Source: Streptomyces sp. NBC_01235 (GTDB lineage: Bacteria > Actinomycetota > Actinomycetes > Streptomycetales > Streptomycetaceae). Taken from it: DNA of 64,000 nucleotides. The stretch covers positions 6,386,001 to 6,450,000 of the forward strand of contig NZ_CP108513.1 of assembly GCF_035989285.1 (NCBI RefSeq), written 5' to 3'. Position numbers and translations under genes: made by a program. The notes beneath the pieces were generated by a model that saw only the letters and a program-made list of their open reading frames with translations, had not been told where the DNA came from and searched no databases. Of the stretch, positions 41,623 through 50,159 are shown one piece after another (positions within the stretch are counted from its first letter, which is position 1; the number at the start of each line of letters is the position of its first letter).

Positions 41623-42783
41623 GTGAGCAGCACCAGCAACAGCACCGGCGACAACCCGCCCGGCACCGTCGAACGCGCCTTCCGGGCCGCCCTCTACGAG
41701 ACCGCCGACGCCGCCCTCGACACGGGTGCCTCGCTCCTCGCCGCCGACCCCGCGGCGGACGCCGAACTCGCGAGGCGGGGCACGGAGTTCGTGGCGGCGC
41801 TCTGGCGGCGGGGCTGGCAGCCCGCGGACGTGGTGCGAATCGTGCGGCGTGAGCTGGACGGCGTCCACGTCGGCCTGGTGGCGGGGCTGATACGGGCACA
41901 CGCGCGTGACGACCGGGCGCGCGGCCGGCGCTGGGCGGCCCAGCTGGCGGAGCTGCCCGCCGACAGCCCTCCGCAGGCCGACCGTTTCTCGCACGCCACC
42001 GCGGTCCTGGAGCTCTACCGCCTGCTGCTGCGCCTGCCCGCCCTCGAACCCCTCCGGGACCAGGAGCCCCACCGGGCCCACCGGGGGCAGTCCCGCCCCG
42101 GCGACCACTCCCGCATGCTCACCCGCATCCGCGCGCTGCTCGCCAAGGCCGAGGCGACGGGGTTTCCGGAGGAGGCGGAGGCGCTGACGGCGAAGGCGCA
42201 GGAGCTGATGGCCCGGCACAGCGTCGACGAGGCGCTGCTCGACGCCCAGGCGCCGGCCCCGGACGCGCCCGGCGCCTGCCGGATCGGCGTCGAGCCGCCG
42301 TACGAGCAGGCGAAGGCGGTGCTGCTGGACGCGGTCGCCGACGCCAACCACTGCCGGGCGGTGTGGAACGAACCCTTCGCCTTCTCCACGGTCGTCGGCT
42401 TCGAGGCCGACCTGGAGGCGGTGGAGCTGCTCTACACCTCGCTGCTGGTGCAGGCGCAGTCCGCGATGGCGAAGGCGGAGGCGGCCCAGCGGGCGGGCGG
42501 CCGCAGGCGGACCAAGACGTTCCGGCAGTCCTTCCTCGCCGCCTACGCCCACCGCATCGGCGCCCGTCTCGGCGAGGTCACGGCCGCGGCCGAGACCCGG
42601 GTGACCGACGACCTGCTACCGGTCCTCGCCTCCCGCGAGGTCGCCGTCACCGCCGCGACGGACCGCATGTTCCCGGAAACGGTCTCCACCCGCCTGCGCG
42701 GCGTCACCGACGAGGCGGGCTGGACCGAGGGCGCCGAGGCGGCTGACCGGGCCCGGATGCGGTCCCGGCCCCGGCTGCCCTGA
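41623..42783 (+). CDS. DUF2786-containing protein
   Basis: The 386-aa soluble protein has an Ala/Arg-rich N-terminal half and a DUF2786 segment (MLTRIRALLAKAEATGFPEE, then AEALTAKAQELMARHSVDEA) near 160-205, followed by a C-terminal helical domain (RRRTKTFRQSFLAAYAHRIG). The family is common in actinobacteria and its function is unknown. The GTG at 41623 is chosen because upstream codons overlap the operator; no clear ribosome site is seen, so the mRNA may be leaderless. Confidence 0.75.
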   Translation: MSSTSNSTGDNPPGTVERAFRAALYETADAALDTGASLLAADPAADAELARRGTEFVAALWRRGWQPADVVRIVRRELDGVHVGLVAGLIRAHARDDRARGRRWAAQLAELPADSPPQADRFSHATAVLELYRLLLRLPALEPLRDQEPHRAHRGQSRPGDHSRMLTRIRALLAKAEATGFPEEAEALTAKAQELMARHSVDEALLDAQAPAPDAPGACRIGVEPPYEQAKAVLLDAVADANHCRAVWNEPFAFSTVVGFEADLEAVELLYTSLLVQAQSAMAKAEAAQRAGGRRRTKTFRQSFLAAYAHRIGARLGEVTAAAETRVTDDLLPVLASREVAVTAATDRMFPETVSTRLRGVTDEAGWTEGAEAADRARMRSRPRLP

Positions 42784-43023
42784 CGCCCCCGGGGGTGGGG
42801 GCGGGGCCTGTCCCGCGGATCATGCCGCAGACGCGGGGTGTGGCACGCACTCCCCCAGAGAAGGGGGCCCCAGCGGCGTGGTCGTCGGTTCAGCGGCGTG
42901 GTCGCCGGTCGCCGACTCCCCACGCTCGGACAACCGCGCGGGGGCCCCATCCCCCCGCTCACCGGCACTGATGCGGTGCCGTCGCTTTCCTGCGACTTGC
43001 TCGGCCGGACAGGCCCCAGCTGG

Positions 43024-43572
43024 CTAGTCGCCCGACTGCTGGAAGGAGCTGACGGTCGCGTCCGGCACGCCCGCGCTCTTCAGGGCGACATCGCCGTACG
43101 ACCACGCGAAGCTCTCGGTGGCCGAGGCGCCCGGCAGGCCGTACTTCACGGTCTTGACGGCGATGCTCTTGTCGCCGCCGTCCTCGCCGCGCACATAGGT
43201 GATCGTGAAGGAGGCGGTGCCCTGTGCCGGGAGGGTCAGGGCCTGCGCCTCGGCGGCCTCGTCCTTGGCGACGGTCGCGGAGGTGCCGTCCGCCTGGAGG
43301 TCGACCGCGGGGAAGCCGGTCAGGGTGCACTCCGCGCCCTTGTTGGTGAATGTGACGGTGACGTTGCCGGTGTCCCCGGCGGCGGGCGCGGCGTTGACGG
43401 GGCCGACCTCCCGGCCGAGGTCGGCGGCGGCGCAGGCGGAGCCGGTGGAGCCGGCGGAGCCGGACGCCTTGCTCTTCTCGTCGCTGCCCGAGCCGCTGTC
43501 GTCCCCGCCTCCGCAGGCGGTGAGGAGCAGGGCCGCGGCGAGAGCGGTGACGGTGATGGGAACGGCGCGCAT
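43024..43572 (-). CDS. DUF4232-like lipoprotein
   Basis: The 182-aa exported lipoprotein has signal and lipobox AAALLLTAC (Cys near residue 20), then a Gly/Ser/Lys linker. The C-terminal beta domain (NVTVTFTNKGAECTLTGFPA, LPAQGTASFTITYV) is typical of the DUF4232 family of actinobacterial surface proteins. A GAGGG ribosome site precedes the ATG. Function unknown; paired with a second lipoprotein gene upstream in the same direction. Confidence 0.8.
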   Translation of the reverse strand: MRAVPITVTALAAALLLTACGGGDDSGSGSDEKSKASGSAGSTGSACAAADLGREVGPVNAAPAAGDTGNVTVTFTNKGAECTLTGFPAVDLQADGTSATVAKDEAAEAQALTLPAQGTASFTITYVRGEDGGDKSIAVKTVKYGLPGASATESFAWSYGDVALKSAGVPDATVSSFQQSGD

Positions 43573-43777
43573 GAGTGGTCCCTCGGGTTTCGTGACGGTG
43601 CTCGAAGGATCATCACGCACGCGCGCGGCGCATCCGCGCGCGCCCCCGCCTCGTGACCGCTTCGCCACCAGTGTCGGGCGAGCCTCGCGAGCTGTCCGAA
43701 CGTCAGAGTTCCCAGCGTATGAACGTCCGGGCGTGTGAACGTCCGAGCGTGAACGTCCGATTGTTCGGCCGTACGGG

Positions 43778-44311
43778 CTATCCGAGGCCCGCCGTCGGCA
43801 GCCCCGACGGCCACTGACCGCCCTCCGCCTTGGTGAACGTCTCCTTGCCGGCCGTGCCCGACCAGGTGACCTCGAGGGAGTTCGCGTCGACGGCACCGAC
43901 CATGCCGGTCGTCCGGTCGTCCTTCCCGGTGGAGCACTTGAGGTGGATCATCTGCATGCCCGCCTCCTCACCGGCGGTCCCGCTGCACACGCTCCCGCCG
44001 GTCACGAAGAGGGCGGCCTGCTTCGCGGTGATGATCAGGGCGACGGCCTTGCCGTCCGTCGTGGCGAGCCAGCTGCCCTCCAGCTCGCCGGAGGCGGAGA
44101 CCGAGGTGGAGGCGGAGGCCGTCGCACCGCTCGCGCCACCGCTGTCCGCGGTCGACGTCGTCGTCGGCGTGGTCGAGGAGCCGTCGTCGGACCCGCCGTC
44201 GTCACTGCACGCGGTCAGCGCGAGCGCGCCCGCCAGTGTGGCGGCCACGGCCACGGCCGCGGCCCGCACCGGCCGACGGGACGCGCCCCGCGAGAAGATC
44301 GCCGAAGTCAC
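43778..44311 (-). CDS. Lipoprotein of unknown function
   Basis: The 177-aa product has a Tat-neutral basic start and hydrophobic signal (AAAVAVAATLAGALALTAC, lipobox Cys at about 35), a Thr/Ser/Gly linker and a small beta-rich domain with two Cys residues (GGSVCSGTAG, LKCSTGKDD). A GGGAG site lies 6 bases before the GTG. No family recognised. Confidence 0.75.
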   Translation of the reverse strand: MTSAIFSRGASRRPVRAAAVAVAATLAGALALTACSDDGGSDDGSSTTPTTTSTADSGGASGATASASTSVSASGELEGSWLATTDGKAVALIITAKQAALFVTGGSVCSGTAGEEAGMQMIHLKCSTGKDDRTTGMVGAVDANSLEVTWSGTAGKETFTKAEGGQWPSGLPTAGLG

Positions 44312-44349
44312 TGCAAGCTCCCAAGCTGTAGCCGGCCGGCCCGGTCGTC

Positions 44350-44403
44350 GACCACAAGGACCGTGAGGACCACAAGGACCACAAGGACCACAAGGACCGG
44401 TAA
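44350..44403 (+). repeat. Six 9-bp tandem units
   Basis: Units of GACCACAAG, four of them perfect, with GACCGTGAG and GACCGGTAA variants. They lie in the spacer between the lipoprotein start and the stop of the S14 gene. No role is apparent. Confidence 0.8.
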
Positions 44404-44458
44404 GGACCGCAGCAAGCTACCAGCAAGCCTCAGCAGAGACCTGGGGGTGGCCTGTGAC

Positions 44459-44764
44459 CTACCAGGACGACTTCCGCACCTCCGGCAGATGCCCCGCGTG
44501 CGCCTGCTCCCGCAGGCCCACCCGGGACAGCCCGAACGTCCGGAAGTACCCGCGCGGGCGCCCGCCCACCTGGTCCCGGTTGCGCACGCGCGTCGCGCTT
44601 GCGTCCCGCGGTTGTGCGCGCAACTCCCGCTGTGCCGCCCGCCGTTCCGCGTCCGTCGACGACGGCCGCCGGATGATCTCCTTCAGCTCGGCCCGCCGCG
44701 CCGCGTACCGCGCGACGACCTCCTGCCGCCGGTCGTTCTTCGCGATCTTGCTCTTCTTCGCCAT
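44459..44764 (-). CDS. rpsN: 30S ribosomal protein S14, zinc-free paralogue
   Basis: The 101-aa long form of S14 begins [13 protein letters not shown] and ends [10 protein letters not shown]. It has no CXXC pairs (the zinc-ribbon form has four Cys), so it replaces the zinc form when zinc is scarce. The ATG shares one base with the L28 stop, so the two genes are coupled. It belongs to the Zur-controlled set with the L28 and L33 genes. Confidence 0.95.
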   Translation of the reverse strand: MAKKSKIAKNDRRQEVVARYAARRAELKEIIRRPSSTDAERRAAQRELRAQPRDASATRVRNRDQVGGRPRGYFRTFGLSRVGLREQAHAGHLPEVRKSSW

Positions 44765-45000
44765 CAGACCCGCACCGCCCGCTCGCGGATGAGCGCCACG
44801 GCCGCCTCGACGCCGATCGCGTCGACGGTCTTGATCCCCTTCGTGCTCAGCCGCAGCCGTACGTGACGGCCCTCGCTCGGCAGCCAGTAGCGCTTTGACC
44901 GGATGGTCGGGTCGAAGCGGCGCGAGGTGCGCCGGTGGGAGTGGGAGATGCGGTTGCCGAAGCCCGGCTGGGCGCCGGTCGGCATGCAGTGCGCGGACAC
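44764..45000 (-). CDS. rpmB: 50S ribosomal protein L28, alternative paralogue
   Basis: The 78-aa protein begins [20 protein letters not shown] after a GTG and contains [20 protein letters not shown], typical of the second actinobacterial L28. Cys5 is present but the CXXC pairs of the zinc form are not. GAGGAGAGG lies upstream of the GTG at 45000. It is first in the leftward operon, divergent from L33 across a Zur-like box. Confidence 0.93.
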   Translation of the reverse strand: MSAHCMPTGAQPGFGNRISHSHRRTSRRFDPTIRSKRYWLPSEGRHVRLRLSTKGIKTVDAIGVEAAVALIRERAVRV

Positions 45001-45045
45001 GGGTGACGTACCTCTCCTCGGGGATGTCAGGATCGATAATGCCAA

Positions 45046-45060
45046 TGGAATTCATTTTCA
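45046..45060. promoter_or_regulatory. Zur-like operator
   Basis: TGGAATTCATTTTCA keeps the ATTTTCA half-site of the Streptomyces Zur palindrome (TGAAAATGATTTTCA, from memory), with a weaker left arm. It lies between the divergent L28-S14 and L33 genes, where Zur boxes are known in actinobacteria. Repression by zinc-loaded Zur is inferred. Confidence 0.7.
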
Positions 45061-45073
45061 GTAAGATGGCGGC

Positions 45074-45238
45074 ATGGCACGCAACGAACTCCGCCCGGTC
45101 ATCAAGCTCCGGTCCACGGCGGGAACGGGCTTCACCTACGTGACCCGCAAGAACCGCCGCAACGACCCGGACCGCATGACCCTGCGCAAGTACGACCCCG
45201 TCGTCGGCCGTCACGTCGACTTCCGAGAGGAGCGCTGA
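45074..45238 (+). CDS. rpmG: 50S ribosomal protein L33, zinc-free paralogue
   Basis: The 54-aa protein reads [19 protein letters not shown], then [18 protein letters not shown] and ends VDFREER. It matches L33 and lacks all four zinc Cys residues. The ATG lies only 14 bases after the Zur-like box. In other Streptomyces it is followed by further zinc-free ribosomal genes and a COG0523 gene; here only relics follow. Confidence 0.93.
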   Translation: MARNELRPVIKLRSTAGTGFTYVTRKNRRNDPDRMTLRKYDPVVGRHVDFREER

Positions 45239-45268
45239 ACCACCGCCATACGCAAGGGAAACGCGCAA

Positions 45269-45441
45269 CACCCGGCCTGCGCGCTGCTTCCGGCCGAGGC
45301 CGACGCGCACGGCGTGAGCGCCTTCGGCCGGCACCGGCGCCGCCCGTTCCACCCGGAGCGGCTGTACGCCGCGCGCCAACTCTCCTGAGCGATCAAGAAC
45401 GCCCGGGAGATGGCCCTCCTGCCGTACGGCACCACCCGCTG
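45269..45441 (+). pseudogene. Fused relic of COG0523 GTPase tail and ribosomal S18 tail
   Basis: One frame reads a [14 protein letters not shown] segment, as in the C-terminal end of CobW/COG0523 proteins, then ends at TGA (45386). It resumes in the same frame with [17 protein letters not shown] and stop, the conserved last residues of ribosomal S18. So a deletion has joined the 3' ends of both genes. Both belong to the zinc-starvation ribosomal set in related strains. No product is expected. Confidence 0.7.
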
Positions 45442-46251
45442 ACCTACCGCGTGACAGGGGGCGCCGACCCGTCCCATGCGGCCGGCCCGCCATGCCCGGG
45501 CAGGGGGCCGCAGAACACGGCCCCGCCCGGGTCCGCCGGCGGTCACCCACACTCCTCGTGTCCTATACGCGCCCACCCCGTCCACCCGTTCCCCGCGCGC
45601 GAGCGCCCTTGGTCGTACTCCAGGTCGCACCCCCGCTGTATGGACCCCCCTCATCCATACGAGCAGATTCACCCCTGCCGTCCACTCGCCCCAGCCGGTC
45701 GCCCCCGCCGCACTCCCCGACAACCAGCCGACCCCACCCTCATGCACCGAGTCGGCCTCACCCCCCTCCCGCGACCGACCTCACGGTCGTGCGCGGGGGT
45801 GGGGGTTGTCGTCTTGGGTCGTCGTGGCCAGGGGGGTTCCCGTCCGGCCCGGGGGAGTGGGGCTGTGCGGGGGCAGAGGTCGGAGGGACAGGTGTCGGGG
45901 GTTTTCGGGGGTGGTGGGGTGACGGGCGCGCGGCCGGACGGCTCGCCGGCCGTCGGCGTTCGGCCGGGCGCCGGGTGGCGTGGCCCCGCATCCGGAGGTT
46001 CCGGCGCGCTGCCGAGCGGATGCCCCGCGTCCGCCGGAACGGTGTCACTCAGGGCGGCCCCGGCGACATCCGTCTTCTCCCCGCGGGCGATCCGTTGCGG
46101 TGCCGACGGAACACGACGGCCGTGCCACGCGTCTGTTCCTAGTGCACGAGTGGTTCGATCCGGACGACTTTCACGGGGACTTCACGACGGCCGACGAACC
46201 GAACGAGTTGGGTAAAGCGGGCGTCAAAGCTGTAACCGCACAAGCACCCCG
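45442..46251. other. Gene-poor, strand-skewed region
   Basis: No convincing gene in about 800 bases; open frames are Pro/Arg/Gly-rich with no recognisable fold and no ribosome sites. The top strand is strongly C-rich from about 45540 to 45780 and strongly G-rich from 45790 to 45930. G-runs around 45884-45918 could form a quadruplex. Confidence 0.6.
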
Positions 46252-46268
46252 CGTGCACGTGCATCTGC
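46252..46268 (+). promoter_or_regulatory. Shared 17-bp promoter motif (copy upstream of the DUF397 gene)
   Basis: CGTGCACGTGCATCTGC lies about 100 bases before the DUF397 start. The exact reverse complement is at 47379-47395 upstream of the ATPase gene. Relative to each downstream gene the orientation is the same. Confidence 0.6.
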
Positions 46269-46370
46269 TCATGCGACTGCACATGAACGGGGTTATGATC
46301 CGGGACAGTTGACCACGGCACCAATGGCCACACGGGCCACACGAGCCAGCGCACCACCAGGGAGCGACCT

Positions 46371-46631
46371 GTGGACCACGACGTTGACGGGGGGCACGAC
46401 GTGTACAACGGCATGACGGCCACACAGCTGTACGGGGTTGCCTGGCAGAAGAGCCGGCACAGCAACTCGCAGGGTTCCTGCGTGGAGTTCGCGCGACTGC
46501 CGGGCGGCGACGTGGCCGTGCGCAACTCGCGCTTTCCGGACGGTCCCGCGCTCGTCTACACACGGGCCGAGATCGAGGCGATGCTGCTCGGCATCAAGGA
46601 CGGCGAGTTCGACCACCTGATCGCGAGCTGA
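46371..46631 (+). CDS. DUF397 protein
   Basis: The 86-aa protein starts with GTG after AGGGAG. The DUF397 domain covers WQKSRHSNSQGSCVEFARL to YTRAEIEAMLLGIKDGEFDH. It belongs to a WhiJ-type set with the ATPase (46791, leftward) and the XRE regulator (47612). In such sets the DUF397 protein is thought to antagonise or assist the regulator. Confidence 0.82.
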   Translation: MDHDVDGGHDVYNGMTATQLYGVAWQKSRHSNSQGSCVEFARLPGGDVAVRNSRFPDGPALVYTRAEIEAMLLGIKDGEFDHLIAS

Positions 46632-46790
46632 CGTCCCCGGACGCCGGCTCCGTCATCGGCCGTCCTCGCACTCACCGCCGTCATCGCGTCGTCGCCGACG
46701 CCGTCGTCTCCGCGGAACACATCGTAAATTTCGTGGGAAATCGGTTCACAACGCGCGTAGAACCGCGGCGCCAGAACGCGCCGCGGTTCG

Positions 46791-47294
46791 TCATTCGACG
46801 GGGGTGTGCAGACGGAAGAGCGCCCAGACGACCTTGCCGCCCAGGCTGCCGGAGAGCGGATGCCAGCCCCAGCTGTCGGCGAACGAGTCGACGAGGAACA
46901 GGCCGCGGCCCGACTCCGCCGAGAAGTCCTCGCCCTCGCGGGGCAGGGGGCTGTCATGACTGGGGTCGCGCACCGCGCACACGAGCCGCTCGGTCCACCG
47001 CATCAGGTGCAGCCGCACGGGCGGATGTTCATCCGGCAGACACGGGGCGTCGTCCGGGGACAGTCCGTGTCTCAACGCGTTGGTCACCAACTCCGAGACG
47101 ACCAGACAGACGTCGTCGAAACGGTCGCCCACGTCCCACTGGCCGAGGGTCCTCTTGGTGAACTGCCGGGCTTCGCGCACTGCTTCGAAGCGGGCGGGGA
47201 GGGCGCACGAGGCGGCGTTGGACACGGCCGCGGGATCAAGCGGCGGAAGGCCCTGCCGTAACGGCTCGAGCATGGTCGATCCATTCGTCCCCAT
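46791..47294 (-). CDS. RsbW/SpoIIAB-like ATP-binding protein
   Basis: The 167-aa GHKL-type ATPase has an N-box (VCLVVSELVTNALRHGL), a D-box-like VRDPSHDSPLPRE and a G-box (SGRGLFLVDSFADSWGW). The ATG at 47294 follows GGGAG by 8 bases; an inner ATG at 47273 is possible. It is divergent from the XRE regulator and converges with the DUF397 gene. Function as anti-sigma or regulator partner is inferred from the set. Confidence 0.85.
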   Translation of the reverse strand: MGTNGSTMLEPLRQGLPPLDPAAVSNAASCALPARFEAVREARQFTKRTLGQWDVGDRFDDVCLVVSELVTNALRHGLSPDDAPCLPDEHPPVRLHLMRWTERLVCAVRDPSHDSPLPREGEDFSAESGRGLFLVDSFADSWGWHPLSGSLGGKVVWALFRLHTPVE

Positions 47295-47378
47295 GCGAGG
47301 CACTCCCGGGATTCGCGGTCGTTGCGATGCAGCGGTGGCGCGAGACCATGGTTTCTGATGCGCACTGCGGATGCAAGG

Positions 47379-47395
47379 GCAGATGCACGTGCACG
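47379..47395 (-). promoter_or_regulatory. Shared 17-bp promoter motif (copy upstream of the ATPase gene)
   Basis: GCAGATGCACGTGCACG on the plus strand is the exact reverse complement of 46252-46268. It is 85 bases before the ATPase start and lies in the 317-base spacer to the XRE regulator. That spacer is AT- and pyrimidine-rich (47450-47580) and probably carries both promoters. Confidence 0.6.
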
Positions 47396-47611
47396 TGACC
47401 GAAATGGACCCGCCCGTACCGCTTCTTGGCCATTTTTTCCGCCAACTTCTCGCCCAGTAGGGGCACTTCTCTTGCTTTACCCTCACTCTTCCCTCGCATC
47501 ACTCTGTGCGTATCCTTTGGCTTCTTTCCATTTCTGTAATCGGACGAGTACTGCTCGAAGTGTTTTAGTGGCAGACTGCGGCTCCTAAGACGGTTGGGGA
47601 GGCTGGCGAAC

Positions 47612-48472
47612 GTGAGCGCGGGAGAGCCCGGATCGGTGGTGCGGCGGATGCTGCTCGGCTCGCAACTACGGCGGCTGCGTGAGGCACGAGGCATCACGCG
47701 CGAGGCGGCCGGATACTCGATCAGGGCGTCGGAGTCGAAGATCAGCCGGATGGAACTGGGCCGGGTGAGCTTCAAGACCCGGGACGTGGAGGACCTGCTG
47801 ACGCTGTACGGCATCTCGGACGACACGGAGCGCCAGGCCCTCGTAGGACTCGCCCGTGAGGCCAACGTGGCGGGCTGGTGGCACAGTTACTCGGACGTCC
47901 TGCCCAACTGGTTCCCCACGTACGTCGGTCTGGAGGGCGCGGCCGCGCTGATCCGGGCGTACGAGGTGCAGTTCGTGCACGGTCTGCTGCAGACCGAGGC
48001 CTACGCCCACGCGGTCGTCAGCCGTGGCATGAAGGGCGCGAACGCGGCCGACATCGACCGGCGCGTGGCGCTGCGCCTGGAGCGGCAGAAGTACCTCGTC
48101 GCCGAGAACGCCCCCGACTTCCACATCGTCCTCGACGAGGCCGCCCTGCGCCGGCCGTACGGCGACCGCGAGGTGATGCGCGGGCAGCTCCAGCATCTGA
48201 TCGACATCTCCGAACGCCCCAACGTGCGGCTCCAGGTGATGCCGTTCAGCTTCGGCGGTCACTCCGGCGAGTCCGGCGCCTTCACGATCCTGAGCTTCCC
48301 GGAGTCCGACCTGCAGGACGTCGTCTATCTGGAGCAGCTCACCAGCGCCCTCTACCTGGACAAACGCGAGGACGTCGCCCAGTACGAGCAGGCGCTGAAG
48401 GAGCTCCAGCAGGACAGCCCCGGGCCGGACGAGAGCCGGGACCTGCTGCGCGGACTGATCCAGCTGTCCTAG
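47612..48472 (+). CDS. XRE-family regulator with DUF5753 (WhiJ-like)
   Basis: The 286-aa protein has a helix-turn-helix (LGSQLRRLREARGITREAAG, then RASESKISRMELGRVSF) and a DUF5753 domain (WWHSYSDVLPNWFPTYVGLE, FVHGLLQTEAYAHAVV, VRLQVMPFSFGGHSGE). The GTG at 47612 is preferred over 47594 because GGGGAGG lies 9 bases upstream. It probably binds its own and its partners' promoters; the shared 17-bp motif is a candidate site. Confidence 0.87.
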   Translation: MSAGEPGSVVRRMLLGSQLRRLREARGITREAAGYSIRASESKISRMELGRVSFKTRDVEDLLTLYGISDDTERQALVGLAREANVAGWWHSYSDVLPNWFPTYVGLEGAAALIRAYEVQFVHGLLQTEAYAHAVVSRGMKGANAADIDRRVALRLERQKYLVAENAPDFHIVLDEAALRRPYGDREVMRGQLQHLIDISERPNVRLQVMPFSFGGHSGESGAFTILSFPESDLQDVVYLEQLTSALYLDKREDVAQYEQALKELQQDSPGPDESRDLLRGLIQLS

Positions 48473-48626
48473 CGGTCCGGCGTACCGATCCGGCCGTCCT
48501 GCGGGTTTCCCCCTGGAGCGGTCCGGGTTCTCCCCCAACTCCCCTGGAACACCCGTACGATGACGTGTGATCAGATCGTGATGCCGAGCGGTCGCAACCG
48601 ATCGCAGCAGGGGATTGAGGGTTCAC

Positions 48627-50087
48627 ATGTCGACCTACTTCACCGACCTGGCCCAGCAGTACATCGACGGTAAGTGGCGTCCGGGGACGGGGTCCTGGGA
48701 CATCATCACCATCAACCCCTACGACGGCGAGAAGCTCGCCTCGATCACCATAGCCACAGTCGACGAGGTCGACGAGGCCTACCGCGCCGCCGCCCGCGCC
48801 CAGAAGCAGTGGGCCGCGACCAATGCCTACGCGCGCCGCACGGTCTTCGAGAACGTGCTGCGTCTGGTCGAGGAGCGGGAGGCGGAGATCAGCGCGGTCC
48901 TCGTCGACGAGGCCGGCGGCACGTTCGGCAAGGCCGCCTTCGAACTCCACCTGGCCAAGGAGTTCCTGCGCGAGTCGATCCACCTCTCGCTGAGCCCCGA
49001 GGGTCGCATCCTCCCCTCGCCGATCGACGGCAAGGAGAACCGCGTCTACCGGGAGCCGGTCGGCGTCGTCGGCGTGATCAGCCCCTTCAACGTCCCGTTC
49101 CTGCTGTCGCTGAAGTCGGTCGCCCCCGCGCTGGCCCTCGGCAACGGCGTGGTGCTCAAGCCGCACCAGAACACCCCGATCTCCGGCGGCACCGTCATCG
49201 CCAAGCTCTTCGAGGACGCCGGTCTGCCGCCGGGCCTGCTGAACGTCGTCGTGACCGACATCGCCGAGATCGGCGACGCCTTCCTGGAGCACCCGATCCC
49301 CCGGGTCATCTCCTTCACCGGCTCCGACAAGATCGGCCGGCACGTCGCCACCGTCGCCGCCTCGCACTTCAAGCGGTCCATCATCGAACTCGGCGGCAAC
49401 AGCGCGTTCGTCGTCCTCGACGACGCCGACGTCGACTACGCCGTCGACGCGGCCGTCTTCAGCCGCTTCGTGCACCAGGGCCAGGTCTGCATGGCCGCCA
49501 ACCGCATCCTGGTCGACCGCTCCGTCGCCGACGAGTTCACCGAGAAGTTCGTCGCGAAGGTGCGGACCCTCAAGGCCGGCGACCCGCGCGACCCGCAGAC
49601 CGCCATCGGCCCGCTGATCAACTCCTCGCAGGCGGAAGCGGTCTCGAACGTCGTCCGGCAGGCGATCACCGAGGGCGCGAACGCGCTCCTGCACGGCACG
49701 ACCACCGACAACGTCGTCGAGCCCTCCGTGCTGGCCGGCCTCCCCGCCGACTCCGCCCTGCTCCAGCAGGAGGTCTTCGGCCCGGTCGTCTTCATCAACA
49801 CCTTCGACGGCGAGGAAGAGGCAGTACGCCTGGTCAACGACACGCCGTACGGCCTGAGCGGCGCGGTCCACACCGCCGACATCGAGCGGGGCGTCGCCTT
49901 CGCCAAGCAGATCGTCACCGGCATGTTTCACGTCAACGACGCCACCGTCCACGACGAGCCGATCGTCCCCTTCGGCGGCGAGAAGAGCTCCGGCGTCGGC
50001 CGCCTCAACGGCGAGACGACCGTGGAGGCCTTCACCACCACGAAGTGGATCTCCGTCCAGCACGGCCGCAGCGGGTTCCCGTTCTGA
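48627..50087 (+). CDS. Aldehyde dehydrogenase (benzaldehyde/vanillin-type)
   Basis: The 486-aa NAD(P)-dependent aldehyde dehydrogenase has all key motifs: SPFNVPF, SFTGSDKIGRHVA, general base Glu254 (IIELGGNS) and nucleophile Cys288 (GQVCMAANR), then EVFGPVVFI. The FNVPF and HQGQVC types resemble aryl-aldehyde dehydrogenases. It oxidises an aldehyde to its acid; the substrate is not fixed by sequence. GAGGG precedes the ATG at 48627, and a hairpin follows the stop. Confidence 0.9.
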   Translation: MSTYFTDLAQQYIDGKWRPGTGSWDIITINPYDGEKLASITIATVDEVDEAYRAAARAQKQWAATNAYARRTVFENVLRLVEEREAEISAVLVDEAGGTFGKAAFELHLAKEFLRESIHLSLSPEGRILPSPIDGKENRVYREPVGVVGVISPFNVPFLLSLKSVAPALALGNGVVLKPHQNTPISGGTVIAKLFEDAGLPPGLLNVVVTDIAEIGDAFLEHPIPRVISFTGSDKIGRHVATVAASHFKRSIIELGGNSAFVVLDDADVDYAVDAAVFSRFVHQGQVCMAANRILVDRSVADEFTEKFVAKVRTLKAGDPRDPQTAIGPLINSSQAEAVSNVVRQAITEGANALLHGTTTDNVVEPSVLAGLPADSALLQQEVFGPVVFINTFDGEEEAVRLVNDTPYGLSGAVHTADIERGVAFAKQIVTGMFHVNDATVHDEPIVPFGGEKSSGVGRLNGETTVEAFTTTKWISVQHGRSGFPF

Positions 50088-50108
50088 GTGTGTTCTGAGC
50101 GCGCGTCC

Positions 50109-50137
50109 GGCAGGCCCCGGGTAGCCGGGTGCCTGCC
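50109..50137 (+). terminator. Hairpin after the aldehyde dehydrogenase gene
   Basis: GGCAGGC (50109-50115) pairs with GCCTGCC (50131-50137), with further inner CCCGG/CCGGG pairing. It lies about 20 bases after the stop and just before padR. Confidence 0.55.
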
Positions 50138-50159
50138 CGCCACGCCCTAACCTGGGCAC

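Noticed and set aside
45451..46215. Long rightward open frames in the gene-poor region
   Set aside because: Three overlapping frames all stay open because of skewed composition; none has a ribosome site or a family motif.
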